A stretch of 64,000 bases of DNA, taken from Salibacterium lacus (lineage in GTDB: Bacteria > Bacillota > Bacilli > Bacillales > Marinococcaceae). A program made the translations under genes and the position numbers. Below the pieces are notes generated by a model. It saw only the letters and a list, made by a program, of their open reading frames with translations, was not told the DNA's origin and did no database searches. Positions 1-8,162 of this stretch are shown here, in pieces. Positions within the stretch are counted from its first letter, which is position 1, and each line of letters opens with the position of its first letter. The DNA lies in assembly GCF_042684865.1 (NCBI RefSeq), contig NZ_JBHUML010000002.1, positions 1,550,001 to 1,614,000 of the forward strand, given 5' to 3'.

Positions 1-495
1 TTCCACATACGACTTGGCCGTTGTCGGGCCGACGTCGCGGCCGTCCAGAAAACCGTGCACATACACATTTTCGACGCCTTGAGCCTTGGCAGTGTCGAGC
101 AGGGCAAAAAGATGATGGAGATGGCTGTGAACGCCCCCGTCGGAGAGCAGCCCGTAGAGATGAAGGCTGCTGTTATGTTCTTTAGCGTGTGTCACAGCTC
201 CAGTCAGCGCTTCATTCTGGTAGAACGTTCCTTCTTCAATGGCCTTATTGATGCGCGTCAGGCTTTGATACACCACTCTGCCGGCTCCGATGTTCATATG
301 GCCGACTTCAGAGTTTCCCATCTGTCCTTCCGGGAGACCAACCGCTGTGCCGCAGGCTTCAAGACGGGTATGGGGATACATGTTCCAGTACCGGTCAAAA
401 TTCGGAGTAGCTGCCTGCTCCACAGCGTTGCCTTTGGTCTCCCCGCGGAGGGCATAACCGTCCAGGATAATCAGTGCTACCGGCGCCTTGCTCAT
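1..495 (-). CDS. gpmI: 2,3-bisphosphoglycerate-independent phosphoglycerate mutase (N-terminal part, cut by window edge)
   Basis: Interconverts 3- and 2-phosphoglycerate in cytoplasmic glycolysis using two Mn2+ ions. The visible part is the first 165 codons of a family of about 510 residues; the rest lies beyond the left edge. It shows the metal-site Asp in LIILDGYA near the N-terminus and the catalytic serine loop MGNSEVGH near residue 62, followed by SDGGVHSH and DGRD, all typical of the family. The ATG at 495 overlaps the tpiA stop in an ATGA, so the genes are translationally linked in the cggR-gap-pgk-tpiA-gpmI operon. One position is unusual: most homologues read DGWG/DGFG where this one reads DGYA. 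Eno is expected next, outside the window. Confidence 0.95.
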   Translation of the reverse strand, partial: MSKAPVALIILDGYALRGETKGNAVEQAATPNFDRYWNMYPHTRLEACGTAVGLPEGQMGNSEVGHMNIGAGRVVYQSLTRINKAIEEGTFYQNEALTGAVTHAKEHNSSLHLYGLLSDGGVHSHLHHLFALLDTAKAQGVENVYVHGFLDGRDVGPTTAKSYVE

Positions 496-1250
496 TTTGC
501 TCCCGCCTCTACAAGCTTAAGGAATGCGTCCGGCTTGAGGCTGGCTCCTCCGACAAGCGCACCATCAATATGTTCTTTTTCCATGTAGCCGTCGATGTTT
601 TCCGGCTTCACGCTGCCGCCGTACTGAATCCGTACTTTTTCCGCTGTGTCCTGATCATACAGTTCCGCCAAAACTTTACGGACCGTGCCGCACGTTTCAT
701 CCGCATCTTCAGCGCTTGAGGACTTCCCTGTACCAATGGCCCAGATTGGTTCGTAGGCTACGACAACGTCGGAAGCTTTCTCCGCACTAATTCCTTCGAA
801 ACCTTTTGCCACCTGTCCGCGTACGACCTGTTCTGTTTCATTGTTTTCACGCTGTTCAAGGGACTCCCCGCAGCACATAATCGGTGTGATACCGTAGCTG
901 AACGCAGCATGGACCTTCTGGTTGACGCTTTCGTCGGTTTCATTGAACATCTCACGGCGCTCGGAGTGTCCGATGATCGAATACGTGATGCCAAGGTCTT
1001 TCAGCGCAGCCGGACTGATTTCACCGGTGAATGCGCCGCTTTCTTCAAAATGCATCGTCTGGGCCCCGATGTGTACATCCGAGCCTGCTGCTTTATCGTT
1101 CATTTCCTTTAAAAACAGAGCTGGTGCGCACACTACCGTTTCCACTTCGTTACCGGAAGGGACATGTCCTTTGATTTCTTCGATGAAGGACACGGCTTCT
1201 TCATGCGTTTTGTTCATTTTCCAGTTTCCTGCAATAATCGGCTTTCTCAC
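492..1250 (-). CDS. tpiA: Triosephosphate isomerase
   Basis: Interconverts dihydroxyacetone phosphate and glyceraldehyde 3-phosphate in the cytoplasm. The product is 252 residues, the normal family length. Visible active-site elements are GNWKMN (Asn9, Lys11), the IIGHSERR histidine near residue 95, and the catalytic glutamate in AYEPIWAIGTG near residue 167. I chose the GTG at 1250 because it has AGGAAGGAG eight bases upstream and gives the conserved N-terminus RKPIIAGNWK. The longer reading frame upstream runs into the pgk intergenic space and lacks conservation. It lies 31 bases after pgk and overlaps gpmI by 4 bases, so it is operonic. Confidence 0.97.
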   Translation of the reverse strand: MRKPIIAGNWKMNKTHEEAVSFIEEIKGHVPSGNEVETVVCAPALFLKEMNDKAAGSDVHIGAQTMHFEESGAFTGEISPAALKDLGITYSIIGHSERREMFNETDESVNQKVHAAFSYGITPIMCCGESLEQRENNETEQVVRGQVAKGFEGISAEKASDVVVAYEPIWAIGTGKSSSAEDADETCGTVRKVLAELYDQDTAEKVRIQYGGSVKPENIDGYMEKEHIDGALVGGASLKPDAFLKLVEAGAK

Positions 1251-1281
1251 ACGTAAAACTCCTTCCTGTCTTCTGTAAGTT

Positions 1282-2466
1282 TTATCTGTCATTCAGTGCT
1301 GCGACACCCGGCAGTACTTTGCCTTCCATAAACTCAAGCGATGCTCCGCCGCCTGTGGAAATATGGCTCATCTGATCGGCGAGACCAAATTTCTCAACAG
1401 CTGCCGCCGAATCGCCGCCGCCAATAACCGTGTAGGTGTTGTCAGCCTGCGCAAGCGCTTCGCCTACGCCTCTTGTACCTTTGGAAAACAGGTCAAATTC
1501 AAACACACCCATCGGTCCATTCCATAGTACCAGTTTGGAGTTCTGAACGACATCGGTATACGTATCGATCGTTTTCGGTCCGATATCAAGCGCTTCCCAG
1601 TCGGAAGGGATATTATCAATGTTGACGATTCTGGTATCCGCCTCATTGCTTAAGTCATCCGCGATGGTGACATCAAGCGGCATATAAAAGTTGACGCCGT
1701 TTTCTTCGGCTTTTTTCATATAGTCTTGCGCCAGCTGCAGTTTATCTTCATCCAGCAGCGATTTGCCGATTTCGTATCCTTTGGCTTTGACGAATGTATA
1801 GGCAAGTCCCCCACCGATGATAAGGTTGTCGACTTTATCGAGCAGGTAATCGATGACTCCGATTTTGTCTTTTACTTTCGCGCCGCCGATAATAGCGGTG
1901 AACGGGCGGTCCGGATCTTCAAGCGCCTGGCCGAGCACTTCAAGTTCTTTTTCCATCAGAAGTCCGGAAACCGACGGCAGATGACGGGCGATGCCTTCTG
2001 TGGAAGCGTGGGCGCGGTGGGCGGCACCGAATGCATCGTTGACATAAACATCCGCAAGGGACGCGAGGTTTTTGGAAATAGTTTCATCATTTTCTTCCTC
2101 GCCCGCTTCAAAGCGGAGATTTTCAAGAAGCAGCACTTCTCCTTCAGTCAATTCTCCCGCTGCTTTTTCAGCTTCTTTTCCATAAACTTCATCCACTTTT
2201 TTTACGTCTTTCTGGAGAAGTTCTCCAAGCCGCACCGCTACAGGGCCGAGACGCAGTTCGTCGTGGGCTTCGCCATCCGGACGGCCGAGGTGGCTTCCGA
2301 GAATGACTTTTGCCCCTTGATCGATCATATGCTGAATCGTCGGCAGAGCAGCCCGGATCCGTGTATCATCCGTAACCTCTCCTTCTTTCATCGGTACGTT
2401 AAAATCAACACGGCAGAAAACCGTTTTTCCTTTTAAATCGATATCTCTGATCGACTTCTTATTCAT
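1282..2466 (-). CDS. pgk: Phosphoglycerate kinase
   Basis: Transfers the acyl phosphate of 1,3-bisphosphoglycerate to ADP, the first ATP-yielding step of glycolysis. The product is 394 residues, normal for a bacterial Pgk. It has the N-terminal substrate motif RVDFNVPM, the SHLGRPDG loop, the hinge-region GGAKVKDK and the C-terminal nucleotide loop GGGDSAAA. The ATG at 2466 follows AAAGGAGG with ideal spacing; an upstream in-frame extension to 2568 covers the gap-pgk hairpins and is not coding. It is separated from gap by about 150 bases containing hairpins, so its level may be set independently of gap while still being read from the CggR-controlled promoter. Confidence 0.97.
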   Translation of the reverse strand: MNKKSIRDIDLKGKTVFCRVDFNVPMKEGEVTDDTRIRAALPTIQHMIDQGAKVILGSHLGRPDGEAHDELRLGPVAVRLGELLQKDVKKVDEVYGKEAEKAAGELTEGEVLLLENLRFEAGEEENDETISKNLASLADVYVNDAFGAAHRAHASTEGIARHLPSVSGLLMEKELEVLGQALEDPDRPFTAIIGGAKVKDKIGVIDYLLDKVDNLIIGGGLAYTFVKAKGYEIGKSLLDEDKLQLAQDYMKKAEENGVNFYMPLDVTIADDLSNEADTRIVNIDNIPSDWEALDIGPKTIDTYTDVVQNSKLVLWNGPMGVFEFDLFSKGTRGVGEALAQADNTYTVIGGGDSAAAVEKFGLADQMSHISTGGGASLEFMEGKVLPGVAALNDR

Positions 2467-2534
2467 GAAAGAGCCTCCTTTATTTCCTTCCCTTTTGTCC
2501 ATGTTCCCGGAGAACCAGGATGAAAAACCGAAAG

Positions 2535-2600
2535 TCTGCGGGGCATCCGCAGAAAAGGTCTTTGACATGGAAAAGAAAGGGAGTATCTGTTACTCCCTTT
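2535..2600 (-). terminator. Two hairpins between gap and pgk (partial terminator or processing site)
   Basis: After the gap stop, the minus strand first forms a 10-bp perfect stem at 2576-2600 (AAAGGGAGTA with its complement, loop of five) followed by a T-rich stretch, like an intrinsic terminator. A second 7-bp stem, TCTGCGG/CCGCAGA, lies at 2535-2553 without a clear T-run. Since pgk, tpiA and gpmI have no obvious promoter of their own, I infer partial termination or RNA processing rather than a full stop. Confidence 0.6.
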
Positions 2601-2620
2601 CCGTTATTTTCCGGTTTGTT

Positions 2621-3625
2621 TTACTGCTGTTTGGCCATATAAGCAACAAGGTCTACGAGACGGCTGGAGTAGCCGAATTCGTTGTCATACCAGGAAATGA
2701 CTTTTACCATGTTGTCTTCCATGATCATGGTGGAAAGCGCATCTACCGTGGAGGAAGTTGGTGTGCTGTTGTAGTCTCCTGATACGAGAGGCTCTTCACT
2801 GTAGCCGAGAACGCCTTTCAGTTCATTTTCGGAGGCTTCTTTCAGCGCATTGTTTACGTCTTCAGCCGTTACATCCTGTTCAAGCTCTGCAACAAAGTCA
2901 ACGAGGGATACGTTTGGTGTCGGAACACGCATCGCAGCGCCGTTAAGCTTGCCATCCAGTTCAGGAAGGACAAGAGCAACCGCTTTGGCAGCACCTGTTG
3001 ATGTCGGGATGATATTCTCAGCAGCTGCGCGCGCACGACGGTAGTCTTTATGCGGCAGGTCGAGAATCTGCTGGTCGTTTGTATAGGAGTGAACCGTGTT
3101 CATCAGACCACGTTTTACACCGAACTTGTCGTGAAGAACTTTCGCTACCGGTGCAAGGCAGTTTGTTGTGCAGGACGCATTGGAAACAACGTCGTGTGCT
3201 GCTGGATCGTACGTATTTTCGTTAACGCCCATAACAAACGTAGCGTCTGTTTCTTTACCAGGCGCGGAGATGATAACTTTTTTGGCGCCGGCTTCAAGGT
3301 GCTTGGCAGCGTCGTCGCGTTTTACAAACAGACCGGTCGATTCAACAACCAGTTCAACGCCGGCTCCGCCCCAGTTGATGTCAGCCGGATTTTTCTCCGC
3401 TGTTACGCGGATTTCTTTCCCGCCGATTACGAGGTTATCGCCGTTTACTTCCACTTTTTCTTCAAGACCGCCGTGCACGGAGTCATAACGGAGAAGGTGT
3501 GCCAGCATTTCCGCGTCTGTCAGGTCGTTGATCGCTACAACCTCTACATCGTCATTTTTAAGTGCAGCGCGGAATACAACGCGTCCGATCCGTCCAAAAC
3601 CATTAATACCAATTTTCGTTGCCAT
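2621..3625 (-). CDS. gapA: Glyceraldehyde-3-phosphate dehydrogenase, glycolytic type
   Basis: Oxidises glyceraldehyde 3-phosphate with NAD+ and phosphate to 1,3-bisphosphoglycerate. The product is 334 residues. It contains the Rossmann motif NGFGRIGR at residues 7-14 and the catalytic cysteine in SNASCTTNCLAP near residue 152, and it ends with SWYDNEFGYS. Placement directly behind cggR identifies it as the glycolytic GapA rather than the gluconeogenic GapB. The ATG at 3625 has AAAGGGAGG upstream. Expression should follow CggR: repressed in the absence of sugar and induced through fructose-1,6-bisphosphate, as in B. subtilis. Confidence 0.97.
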   Translation of the reverse strand: MATKIGINGFGRIGRVVFRAALKNDDVEVVAINDLTDAEMLAHLLRYDSVHGGLEEKVEVNGDNLVIGGKEIRVTAEKNPADINWGGAGVELVVESTGLFVKRDDAAKHLEAGAKKVIISAPGKETDATFVMGVNENTYDPAAHDVVSNASCTTNCLAPVAKVLHDKFGVKRGLMNTVHSYTNDQQILDLPHKDYRRARAAAENIIPTSTGAAKAVALVLPELDGKLNGAAMRVPTPNVSLVDFVAELEQDVTAEDVNNALKEASENELKGVLGYSEEPLVSGDYNSTPTSSTVDALSTMIMEDNMVKVISWYDNEFGYSSRLVDLVAYMAKQQ

Positions 3626-3727
3626 AAATAAAATCCTCCCTTTAATAATAATTCCTTTATTAACAGTCCGTCGGCGTCCTTCTGGAAGCGCCGGCAGAAT
3701 GTGAGCATGATCAACATCCGGGACGGG

Positions 3728-4747
3728 TCAATCCCCAAGCACCGCCTGGGCGGCCCCTTCATCTGTAATCAGTACATCACTCGGTCTGTAATTCATGTAG
3801 GCGCTGATAGCCTCAGCCTTTGAAGCACCGCCTGCCACCGTTATTACTTTCTGGTTTTCCTGCAGTTCATCAAGCTGAAGCCCGATTGTCTTTTCCTTAT
3901 GAACGATTTGTCCATTCCGGTCAAAATAGTACCCAAATGCTTCTGCTGCTGCCTCTTTTTCCTGGAGAATGTGAAGGATGTCATCTTCGGCTCCTCGGCG
4001 CGCTGCCATGGTCGAGGCCGCTCCAACGCCGTGAACAACCACTCCTGCGCGCCGTATCAGGCGCAGGAGTTCTTTAATGCCGGGTTCCAGTACGAGAGAC
4101 TCTCTGGCTTCCCGGCTCAGCTGATCCGGTACATGCAGCAGCCGGTAGTTCCCTTTTGCTTTAACGGCCATCGTAGAGCTGATGGTGTTGGACTGGATTT
4201 CCACCTTTTCACCAAGTCCGCCGCGGGCCGGGACAAATGTAACGGAACTGAATTTTTCATCGGGGGTCATCATCTCTGCCACATCCGCAAGAGTTGTTCC
4301 TCCTGCAACAGCAACAATATCTTCCGGCTGCAGCATGTTTTTCATCTGCTGGATGCAGGCTCTTCCTAATTCTTTTTTTACCCACGAATAGCGGTCACTA
4401 TTCCCGGGTACGATAATGACCCGGTCAATCTGAAGCCGTTCAGCTACTTCTTTTTCCCGGTCGGCAAGGCCTGTGACAGATTTCATCGTCTCTTCCAGAC
4501 CTTCAAGCAGCGCTTCTCCGTCTTCGGTCAGCACCATACCTCCCGATCCGATATGGATGAGGTTCTGTTCTTTTAAAAACAGCACTTCACCTCGGAGAAT
4601 ACGCTCCGAAATCTCAAGGCTCCCTGCCAGAGTCCGTCTGCCGACTGGCTGCATCAGACGCAGGTACTGAAGAATCCGGTATCTTTTTTCCATCACCTCT
4701 AGTACATCCGGCTGGAGTTTTTTTTGTAATTCAATTAATTGTCGCAT
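3728..4747 (-). CDS. cggR: Central glycolytic genes repressor CggR (SorC/DeoR family)
   Basis: Autoregulated repressor of the cggR-gap-pgk-tpiA-gpmI operon whose DNA binding is relieved by fructose-1,6-bisphosphate. The product is 339 residues, matching the family. An N-terminal winged-helix region (about residues 20-70, around RTLAGSLEISERILRGEV) is followed by a sugar-isomerase-like effector domain with VAVAGGTTLADVA, RGGLGE and a late VVHGVGAAS. The start at 4747 has GAGGAG at good spacing. An exact match to the known CggR operator sits just upstream, and gap follows 102 bases downstream, so both regulation and target are visible in the sequence. Confidence 0.95.
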   Translation of the reverse strand: MRQLIELQKKLQPDVLEVMEKRYRILQYLRLMQPVGRRTLAGSLEISERILRGEVLFLKEQNLIHIGSGGMVLTEDGEALLEGLEETMKSVTGLADREKEVAERLQIDRVIIVPGNSDRYSWVKKELGRACIQQMKNMLQPEDIVAVAGGTTLADVAEMMTPDEKFSSVTFVPARGGLGEKVEIQSNTISSTMAVKAKGNYRLLHVPDQLSREARESLVLEPGIKELLRLIRRAGVVVHGVGAASTMAARRGAEDDILHILQEKEAAAEAFGYYFDRNGQIVHKEKTIGLQLDELQENQKVITVAGGASKAEAISAYMNYRPSDVLITDEGAAQAVLGD

Positions 4748-4774
4748 ATGTACTCCTCACCAGATTCACATACG

Positions 4775-4811
4775 GGACAAAAATTGTCCCGGTGTGACAT
4801 TTTAAGTCCCG
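4775..4811 (-). promoter_or_regulatory. CggR operator
   Basis: Read on the minus strand, this 37-bp site is CGGGAC-N6-TGTC-N4-CGGGAC-N6-TGTCC, identical in layout to the B. subtilis CggR operator (two direct repeats). It lies between the promoter at 4848-4876 and the cggR start, so bound repressor would block transcription of cggR and the glycolytic genes. Confidence 0.92.
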
Positions 4812-4847
4812 CTTAAGGGCAAAAAAAGAAAGGTTCCTCTCTCTTAT

Positions 4848-4876
4848 ATTTTATCAATATATGAACAGACAGGCAA
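4848..4876 (-). promoter_or_regulatory. Sigma-A promoter of cggR operon
   Basis: On the minus strand TTGCCT (4871-4876), a 17-base spacer and TAAAAT (4848-4853) form a good sigma-A promoter. Transcription would begin about 7 bases further down and enter the CggR operator roughly 35 bases later. Confidence 0.75.
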
Positions 4877-4949
4877 TAAAAGTTTTTGTTTATGATGCCC
4901 GTGTTCAAAGCTGCAGAAAATATTCTTTCCCACCGGTATCATCAGAAGT

Positions 4950-4979
4950 TTGAATCCTTGAAAAAACGGATAGTATACA
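4950..4979 (+). promoter_or_regulatory. Possible upstream plus-strand promoter
   Basis: TTGAAT-N18-TATACA resembles a sigma-A promoter pointing toward clpP, about 210 bases before its start. It could give a second, CtsR-independent clpP transcript with a long leader. I see no convincing gene between it and clpP; the small minus-strand frame here has no ribosome site or recognisable product. Confidence 0.35.
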
Positions 4980-5107
4980 AAAGGATTACCGTTTCCCTTA
5001 TCGAATAAGAAAAGATAGTGAAATCTCTTCCGGTAAATTGTTCGAGGTTTTTGTTTCCATCGTGTACAATGAAGGACGAAACATCATTCAGTAAGCAGTC
5101 CTTATCA

Positions 5108-5137
5108 TTTGACCAATATTGACCATTAGGGTATGAT
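5108..5137 (+). promoter_or_regulatory. clpP promoter overlapped by a CtsR box
   Basis: TTGACC (5109-5114), a 17-base spacer and TATGAT (5132-5137) form a sigma-A promoter. The -35 lies inside the direct repeat TTTGACC-AAT-ATTGACC (5108-5124), whose complement GGTCAAT-ATT-GGTCAAA fits the CtsR heat-shock operator (two GGTCAAA heptads spaced by three). This predicts repression of clpP by CtsR, relieved by heat or protein stress. Confidence 0.85.
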
Positions 5138-5191
5138 GGGATCATCAGCTGAGCAAGGGCTGCACGCACTTAACGAAGGAGGATGTAATAC

Positions 5192-5770
5192 ATGAACTTG
5201 ATTCCTACAGTAATTGAACAGACCAACCGCGGAGAACGCGCGTACGACATTTATTCAAGGCTGTTAAAAGACCGCATTATCATGCTGGGTTCCGGCATTG
5301 ACGATAACATTGCCAACTCGGTGGTGGCCCAGCTGCTTTTCCTCGCTGCTGATGATCCGGATAAAGATATTTCCATTTATATTAACAGTCCGGGCGGCTC
5401 GATTACAGCAGGCATGGCTATCTATGATACGATGCAGCACATCAAACCGGAAGTTTCCACTATCTGCGTAGGTATGGCTGCCTCCATGGGCTCCTTCCTG
5501 CTTGCTTCAGGTCAGGAAGGCAAACGCTATGCGCTTCCTAACAGTGAAGTCATGATTCACCAGCCGCTTGGCGGCACGCAGGGTCAGGCAACAGATATTG
5601 ATATTCATGCCCGCCGGATTCTTGAAATCCGCTCGAAACTGAACAGTATTCTGTCCGAACGTACCGGCCAGCCGATTGAAGTCATCGAGCGCGATACCGA
5701 CCGCGATAACTTCATGACAGCTGACGAGGCAAAGAACTACGGCCTTGTCGACGACGTTCTGTACAAATAA
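5192..5770 (+). CDS. clpP: ATP-dependent Clp protease proteolytic subunit
   Basis: Serine peptidase that forms the tetradecameric chamber working with ClpC, ClpX or ClpE to degrade regulators and damaged proteins. The 192-residue product has the catalytic triad at the canonical positions: Ser98 (GMAASMGSF), His123 (MIHQPLGG) and Asp172 (DRDNF). The N-terminal IPTVIEQ axial loop is present. The start follows AAGGAGG. It is one of only two plus-strand genes recognised in the window, has its own CtsR-controlled promoter and ends at a strong hairpin, so it is monocistronic. Confidence 0.98.
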   Translation: MNLIPTVIEQTNRGERAYDIYSRLLKDRIIMLGSGIDDNIANSVVAQLLFLAADDPDKDISIYINSPGGSITAGMAIYDTMQHIKPEVSTICVGMAASMGSFLLASGQEGKRYALPNSEVMIHQPLGGTQGQATDIDIHARRILEIRSKLNSILSERTGQPIEVIERDTDRDNFMTADEAKNYGLVDDVLYK

Positions 5771-5781
5771 GTTTGTCCCAT

Positions 5782-5814
5782 ACGCTCCCGATTATCCCGG
5801 ATAGTCGGGAGCGT
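5782..5814 (+). terminator. Intrinsic terminator of clpP
   Basis: A stem ACGCTCCCGA with its perfect complement and a short loop begins 11 bases after the clpP stop and is followed by ATTTATTC. The stem is strong, although the T-run is short. Confidence 0.85.
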
Positions 5815-5868
5815 ATTTATTCTCAGCCCATTCCTTTAAAGAATGGCAGCGCACTTTTGATCCAGCAT

Positions 5869-5908
5869 AAAAAAACCGGCACCTTTCAAAAAGGATGCCG
5901 GTTTTTTT
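5869..5908 (-). terminator. Intrinsic terminator of the crh operon
   Basis: CCGGCA/TGCCGG stem flanked by A7 on the left and T7 on the right, overlapping the crh stop. The symmetrical A/T runs mean it can end transcription from either side, which suits the convergent clpP and crh units. Confidence 0.88.
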
Positions 5909-6164
5909 ATTCCTCTTTTTCCACAAAGCGGGCCAGTTCTTCCGCTGCTTCCTGTTCATCTTCTCCATCCACCGAGAACTTAATCGTTTCCCCGGTTCTC
6001 GCGGCCAGACTCATGATGCCCATGATACTTTTGGCGTTCACTTTTTTATCTTCTTTTTCAATAAACACATTGGATTGAAAGCGGTTTGCTTCCTGAACAA
6101 ATAAAGCGGCGGGCCTGGCCTGCAAACCCGTCTTTAATCTCACTTCAGCTTTTTTTTCTATCAA
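5907..6164 (-). CDS. crh: HPr-like catabolite repression protein Crh
   Basis: Regulatory paralogue of HPr. Residue 15, the phospho-histidine of true HPr, is Gln here (GLQARPA), so it cannot carry phosphate in the PTS. Ser46 in NAKSIMGIM is kept, the site phosphorylated by HprK to make a CcpA co-regulator. The product is 85 residues, the standard Crh length. The start is a TTG nine bases after GGGAGG. It is the last gene of yvcI-rapZ-yvcK-whiA-crh, the same order as in B. subtilis. Its kinase HprK is encoded near 21 kb. Confidence 0.95.
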   Translation of the reverse strand: MIEKKAEVRLKTGLQARPAALFVQEANRFQSNVFIEKEDKKVNAKSIMGIMSLAARTGETIKFSVDGEDEQEAAEELARFVEKEE

Positions 6165-6188
6165 CCGGTATTTCCTCCCTTTCCTTAT

Positions 6189-7166
6189 TTACTCTGCATG
6201 CACCCCGTTTTCCGGTATCACAATCTCTTCCCCGTTGCGTATCTTCTCAGCCAGCTGATCGATTTTGCGAAGCCTGTGATTGACGCCGGACTTCCCGACA
6301 GGGCCGCTTGGCACCATCTCTCCCAGTTCTTTCAAGGTAACATCCTGATATTTCACCCGCATCTCTGCCATCTCCCGGACTTTCTCAGGAAGGTTTTCAA
6401 GACCGATGCGTCCTTCGACAAGCTGAATGTTCTCCACCTGCCGCAGTGCCGCTCCAACCGTCTTGTTCAGGTTGGCTGTCTCACAGTTCACCAGACGGTT
6501 CACCGAATTACGCATGTCTTTCATGATTCTGACATCCTCAAAATAGAGAAGGGCCTGGTGGGCACCAATCACATTTAGAAATTCCGTTATTCTTTCACTT
6601 TCTTTAATGTAAAGGATAAATCCTTTTTTTCGTTCCAGACTTTTTGAAGAAAGATCAAATTCCTGAAGCAGTTCCCTGAGAGACCGGTTATGTTCTTCAT
6701 ACAATGAAAATATTTCCAGATGATACGAAGAGGTTTCCGGATGATTAACCGAACCTCCTGCGAGAAACGCTCCTCTCAGATACGCGCGTTTGCAGCAGGT
6801 GTCTCTCAGTATATCGCGGGATATCGTGCGGATAAAACGGTAACCATCCTCCATGATGCTTAAATCCCGGAGCATGTGCCTGGCTTCCTCTACAATCCGT
6901 ACGATATATACATTGTTTTTTTTCAGCCGCATTTTTTTACGTACCATTAATTCGATGATGGTCTCGGGATACACTCTTTTAATAAGTTGATAAATACGGC
7001 GGGCAATAGCCGCATTTTCCGTTGACACATCAAGAACCAGTTCCCCGCTGCTGAAAGAAATCGAACCATTCATGCGTACAAGCGCGGCAAGTTCCGCCCT
7101 GGCGCAGCAGCCCTCTTCTTCAAACCGGGTCAGTTCTTTTTTTGTCATAGCTGCAAAAGATGACAT
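6189..7166 (-). CDS. whiA: DNA-binding protein WhiA
   Basis: Member of the WhiA family, related to LAGLIDADG homing endonucleases but without nuclease activity; in Bacillus it influences division and chromosome segregation. The product is 325 residues. The N-terminal half carries the LAGLIDADG-like fold (AYLRGAFLAGGSVNHPE around residue 120). The C-terminal helix-turn-helix contains LKELGEMV and GKSGVNHRLRKI near residues 275-305. I chose the ATG at 7166 (MSSFAAMTKKEL) with AAGGTG upstream; a longer frame would run back into yvcK and has no conserved residues. Confidence 0.94.
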   Translation of the reverse strand: MSSFAAMTKKELTRFEEEGCCARAELAALVRMNGSISFSSGELVLDVSTENAAIARRIYQLIKRVYPETIIELMVRKKMRLKKNNVYIVRIVEEARHMLRDLSIMEDGYRFIRTISRDILRDTCCKRAYLRGAFLAGGSVNHPETSSYHLEIFSLYEEHNRSLRELLQEFDLSSKSLERKKGFILYIKESERITEFLNVIGAHQALLYFEDVRIMKDMRNSVNRLVNCETANLNKTVGAALRQVENIQLVEGRIGLENLPEKVREMAEMRVKYQDVTLKELGEMVPSGPVGKSGVNHRLRKIDQLAEKIRNGEEIVIPENGVHAE

Positions 7167-7212
7167 TTTATCACCTTCACCGCCTTTCCCTTTCCACCTG
7201 TCTGACCTCTCA

Positions 7213-8157
7213 TTACATTTGGGCAAGCAGCGACTGCGAGACTTTTACCGCATCATGACGGAACAAATCGTCCCGGTAATGCATAAAAGCATCCTGAACA
7301 ACGCGGCAGCCCAGACCCTTCACCCGGGCTTCATCAAAAACGACCGGATAGGCCGATTCTTCCTTGTAATTGGCAAGTATTTCAGAAGGTATCTCGGTAT
7401 TATTAACAAGCACCGTTTCTATCAGACTGCGGCCGGTATGTTTCTGAATCGCTTCGACATGGTCGGCGACTGTAAAATAATCAGTTTCTCCGGCCTGGGT
7501 CATTCCGTTGCAGATATACACCTTCCGCGCCCGGGCTTCTTCCACCGCTTCTGCAATCCCGGGGACAAGCAGGTTCGGAATGACGCTGGTATACAAGCTC
7601 CCGGGACCAAACACTATCACATCCGCTTCCCTGATGGCGTCAAGACTCTGCTCGAGCGGATGGACGGTGTCGGGCGAGAGGTATACCCGGCGTATCCGTT
7701 TCCCGGAATTGGGAATATTGGATTCTCCGGATATGATCGTGCCATCTGTCATTTCCGCATGCAGTTCAATGCTTTGATTGGATGCCGGAAACACGTTCCC
7801 CTTCACGTTCAGCACGGTACTTAATTCACTGATTCCTCTTGCGAAGTCCCCTGTGATGGATGTCATACCGGCAAGAAGAAGATTCCCGAGGGAATGACCT
7901 GTCAGTCCGTTTCCATTTTCAAACCGATGCTGAAACATCTGCTCAATCATTGGTTCCACTTCGGCCAGTGCCACCAGTACATTTCGTACATCTCCCGGCG
8001 GCGGAATATCAAGTTCTTTACGCAATCTTCCTGAACTGCCGCCGTCATCGGCTACTGTCACTATCGCTGAAATGTTAACAGGAAATGTTTTCAGTCCTCT
8101 TAACAGCACGGACAATCCAGTCCCCCCGCCGATGACGACAATATTTGGTTTCTCCAC
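7213..8157 (-). CDS. yvcK: Gluconeogenesis/cell-wall factor YvcK (GlmR)
   Basis: CofD-like cytoplasmic protein that binds UDP-sugars and directs carbon to peptidoglycan precursors when cells grow on gluconeogenic substrates (known for B. subtilis YvcK/GlmR). The product is 314 residues with the N-terminal nucleotide-binding motif VIGGGTGLSVLLRGLK, then TVADDGGSSGRLR and PPPGDVRN, all signatures of the family. The start is a GTG with AAGGAA eight bases before it. It sits five bases after rapZ and upstream of whiA, the usual operon. Confidence 0.95.
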   Translation of the reverse strand: MEKPNIVVIGGGTGLSVLLRGLKTFPVNISAIVTVADDGGSSGRLRKELDIPPPGDVRNVLVALAEVEPMIEQMFQHRFENGNGLTGHSLGNLLLAGMTSITGDFARGISELSTVLNVKGNVFPASNQSIELHAEMTDGTIISGESNIPNSGKRIRRVYLSPDTVHPLEQSLDAIREADVIVFGPGSLYTSVIPNLLVPGIAEAVEEARARKVYICNGMTQAGETDYFTVADHVEAIQKHTGRSLIETVLVNNTEIPSEILANYKEESAYPVVFDEARVKGLGCRVVQDAFMHYRDDLFRHDAVKVSQSLLAQM

Positions 8158-8162
8158 GATGA

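Noticed and set aside
4942..5169. 75-codon minus-strand frame between cggR and clpP
   Set aside because: It overlaps the clpP promoter and CtsR box, has no ribosome site and no recognisable protein features.
5907..6164. Calling this gene HPr (ptsH)
   Set aside because: Residue 15 is Gln rather than the phospho-accepting His, and context matches crh.
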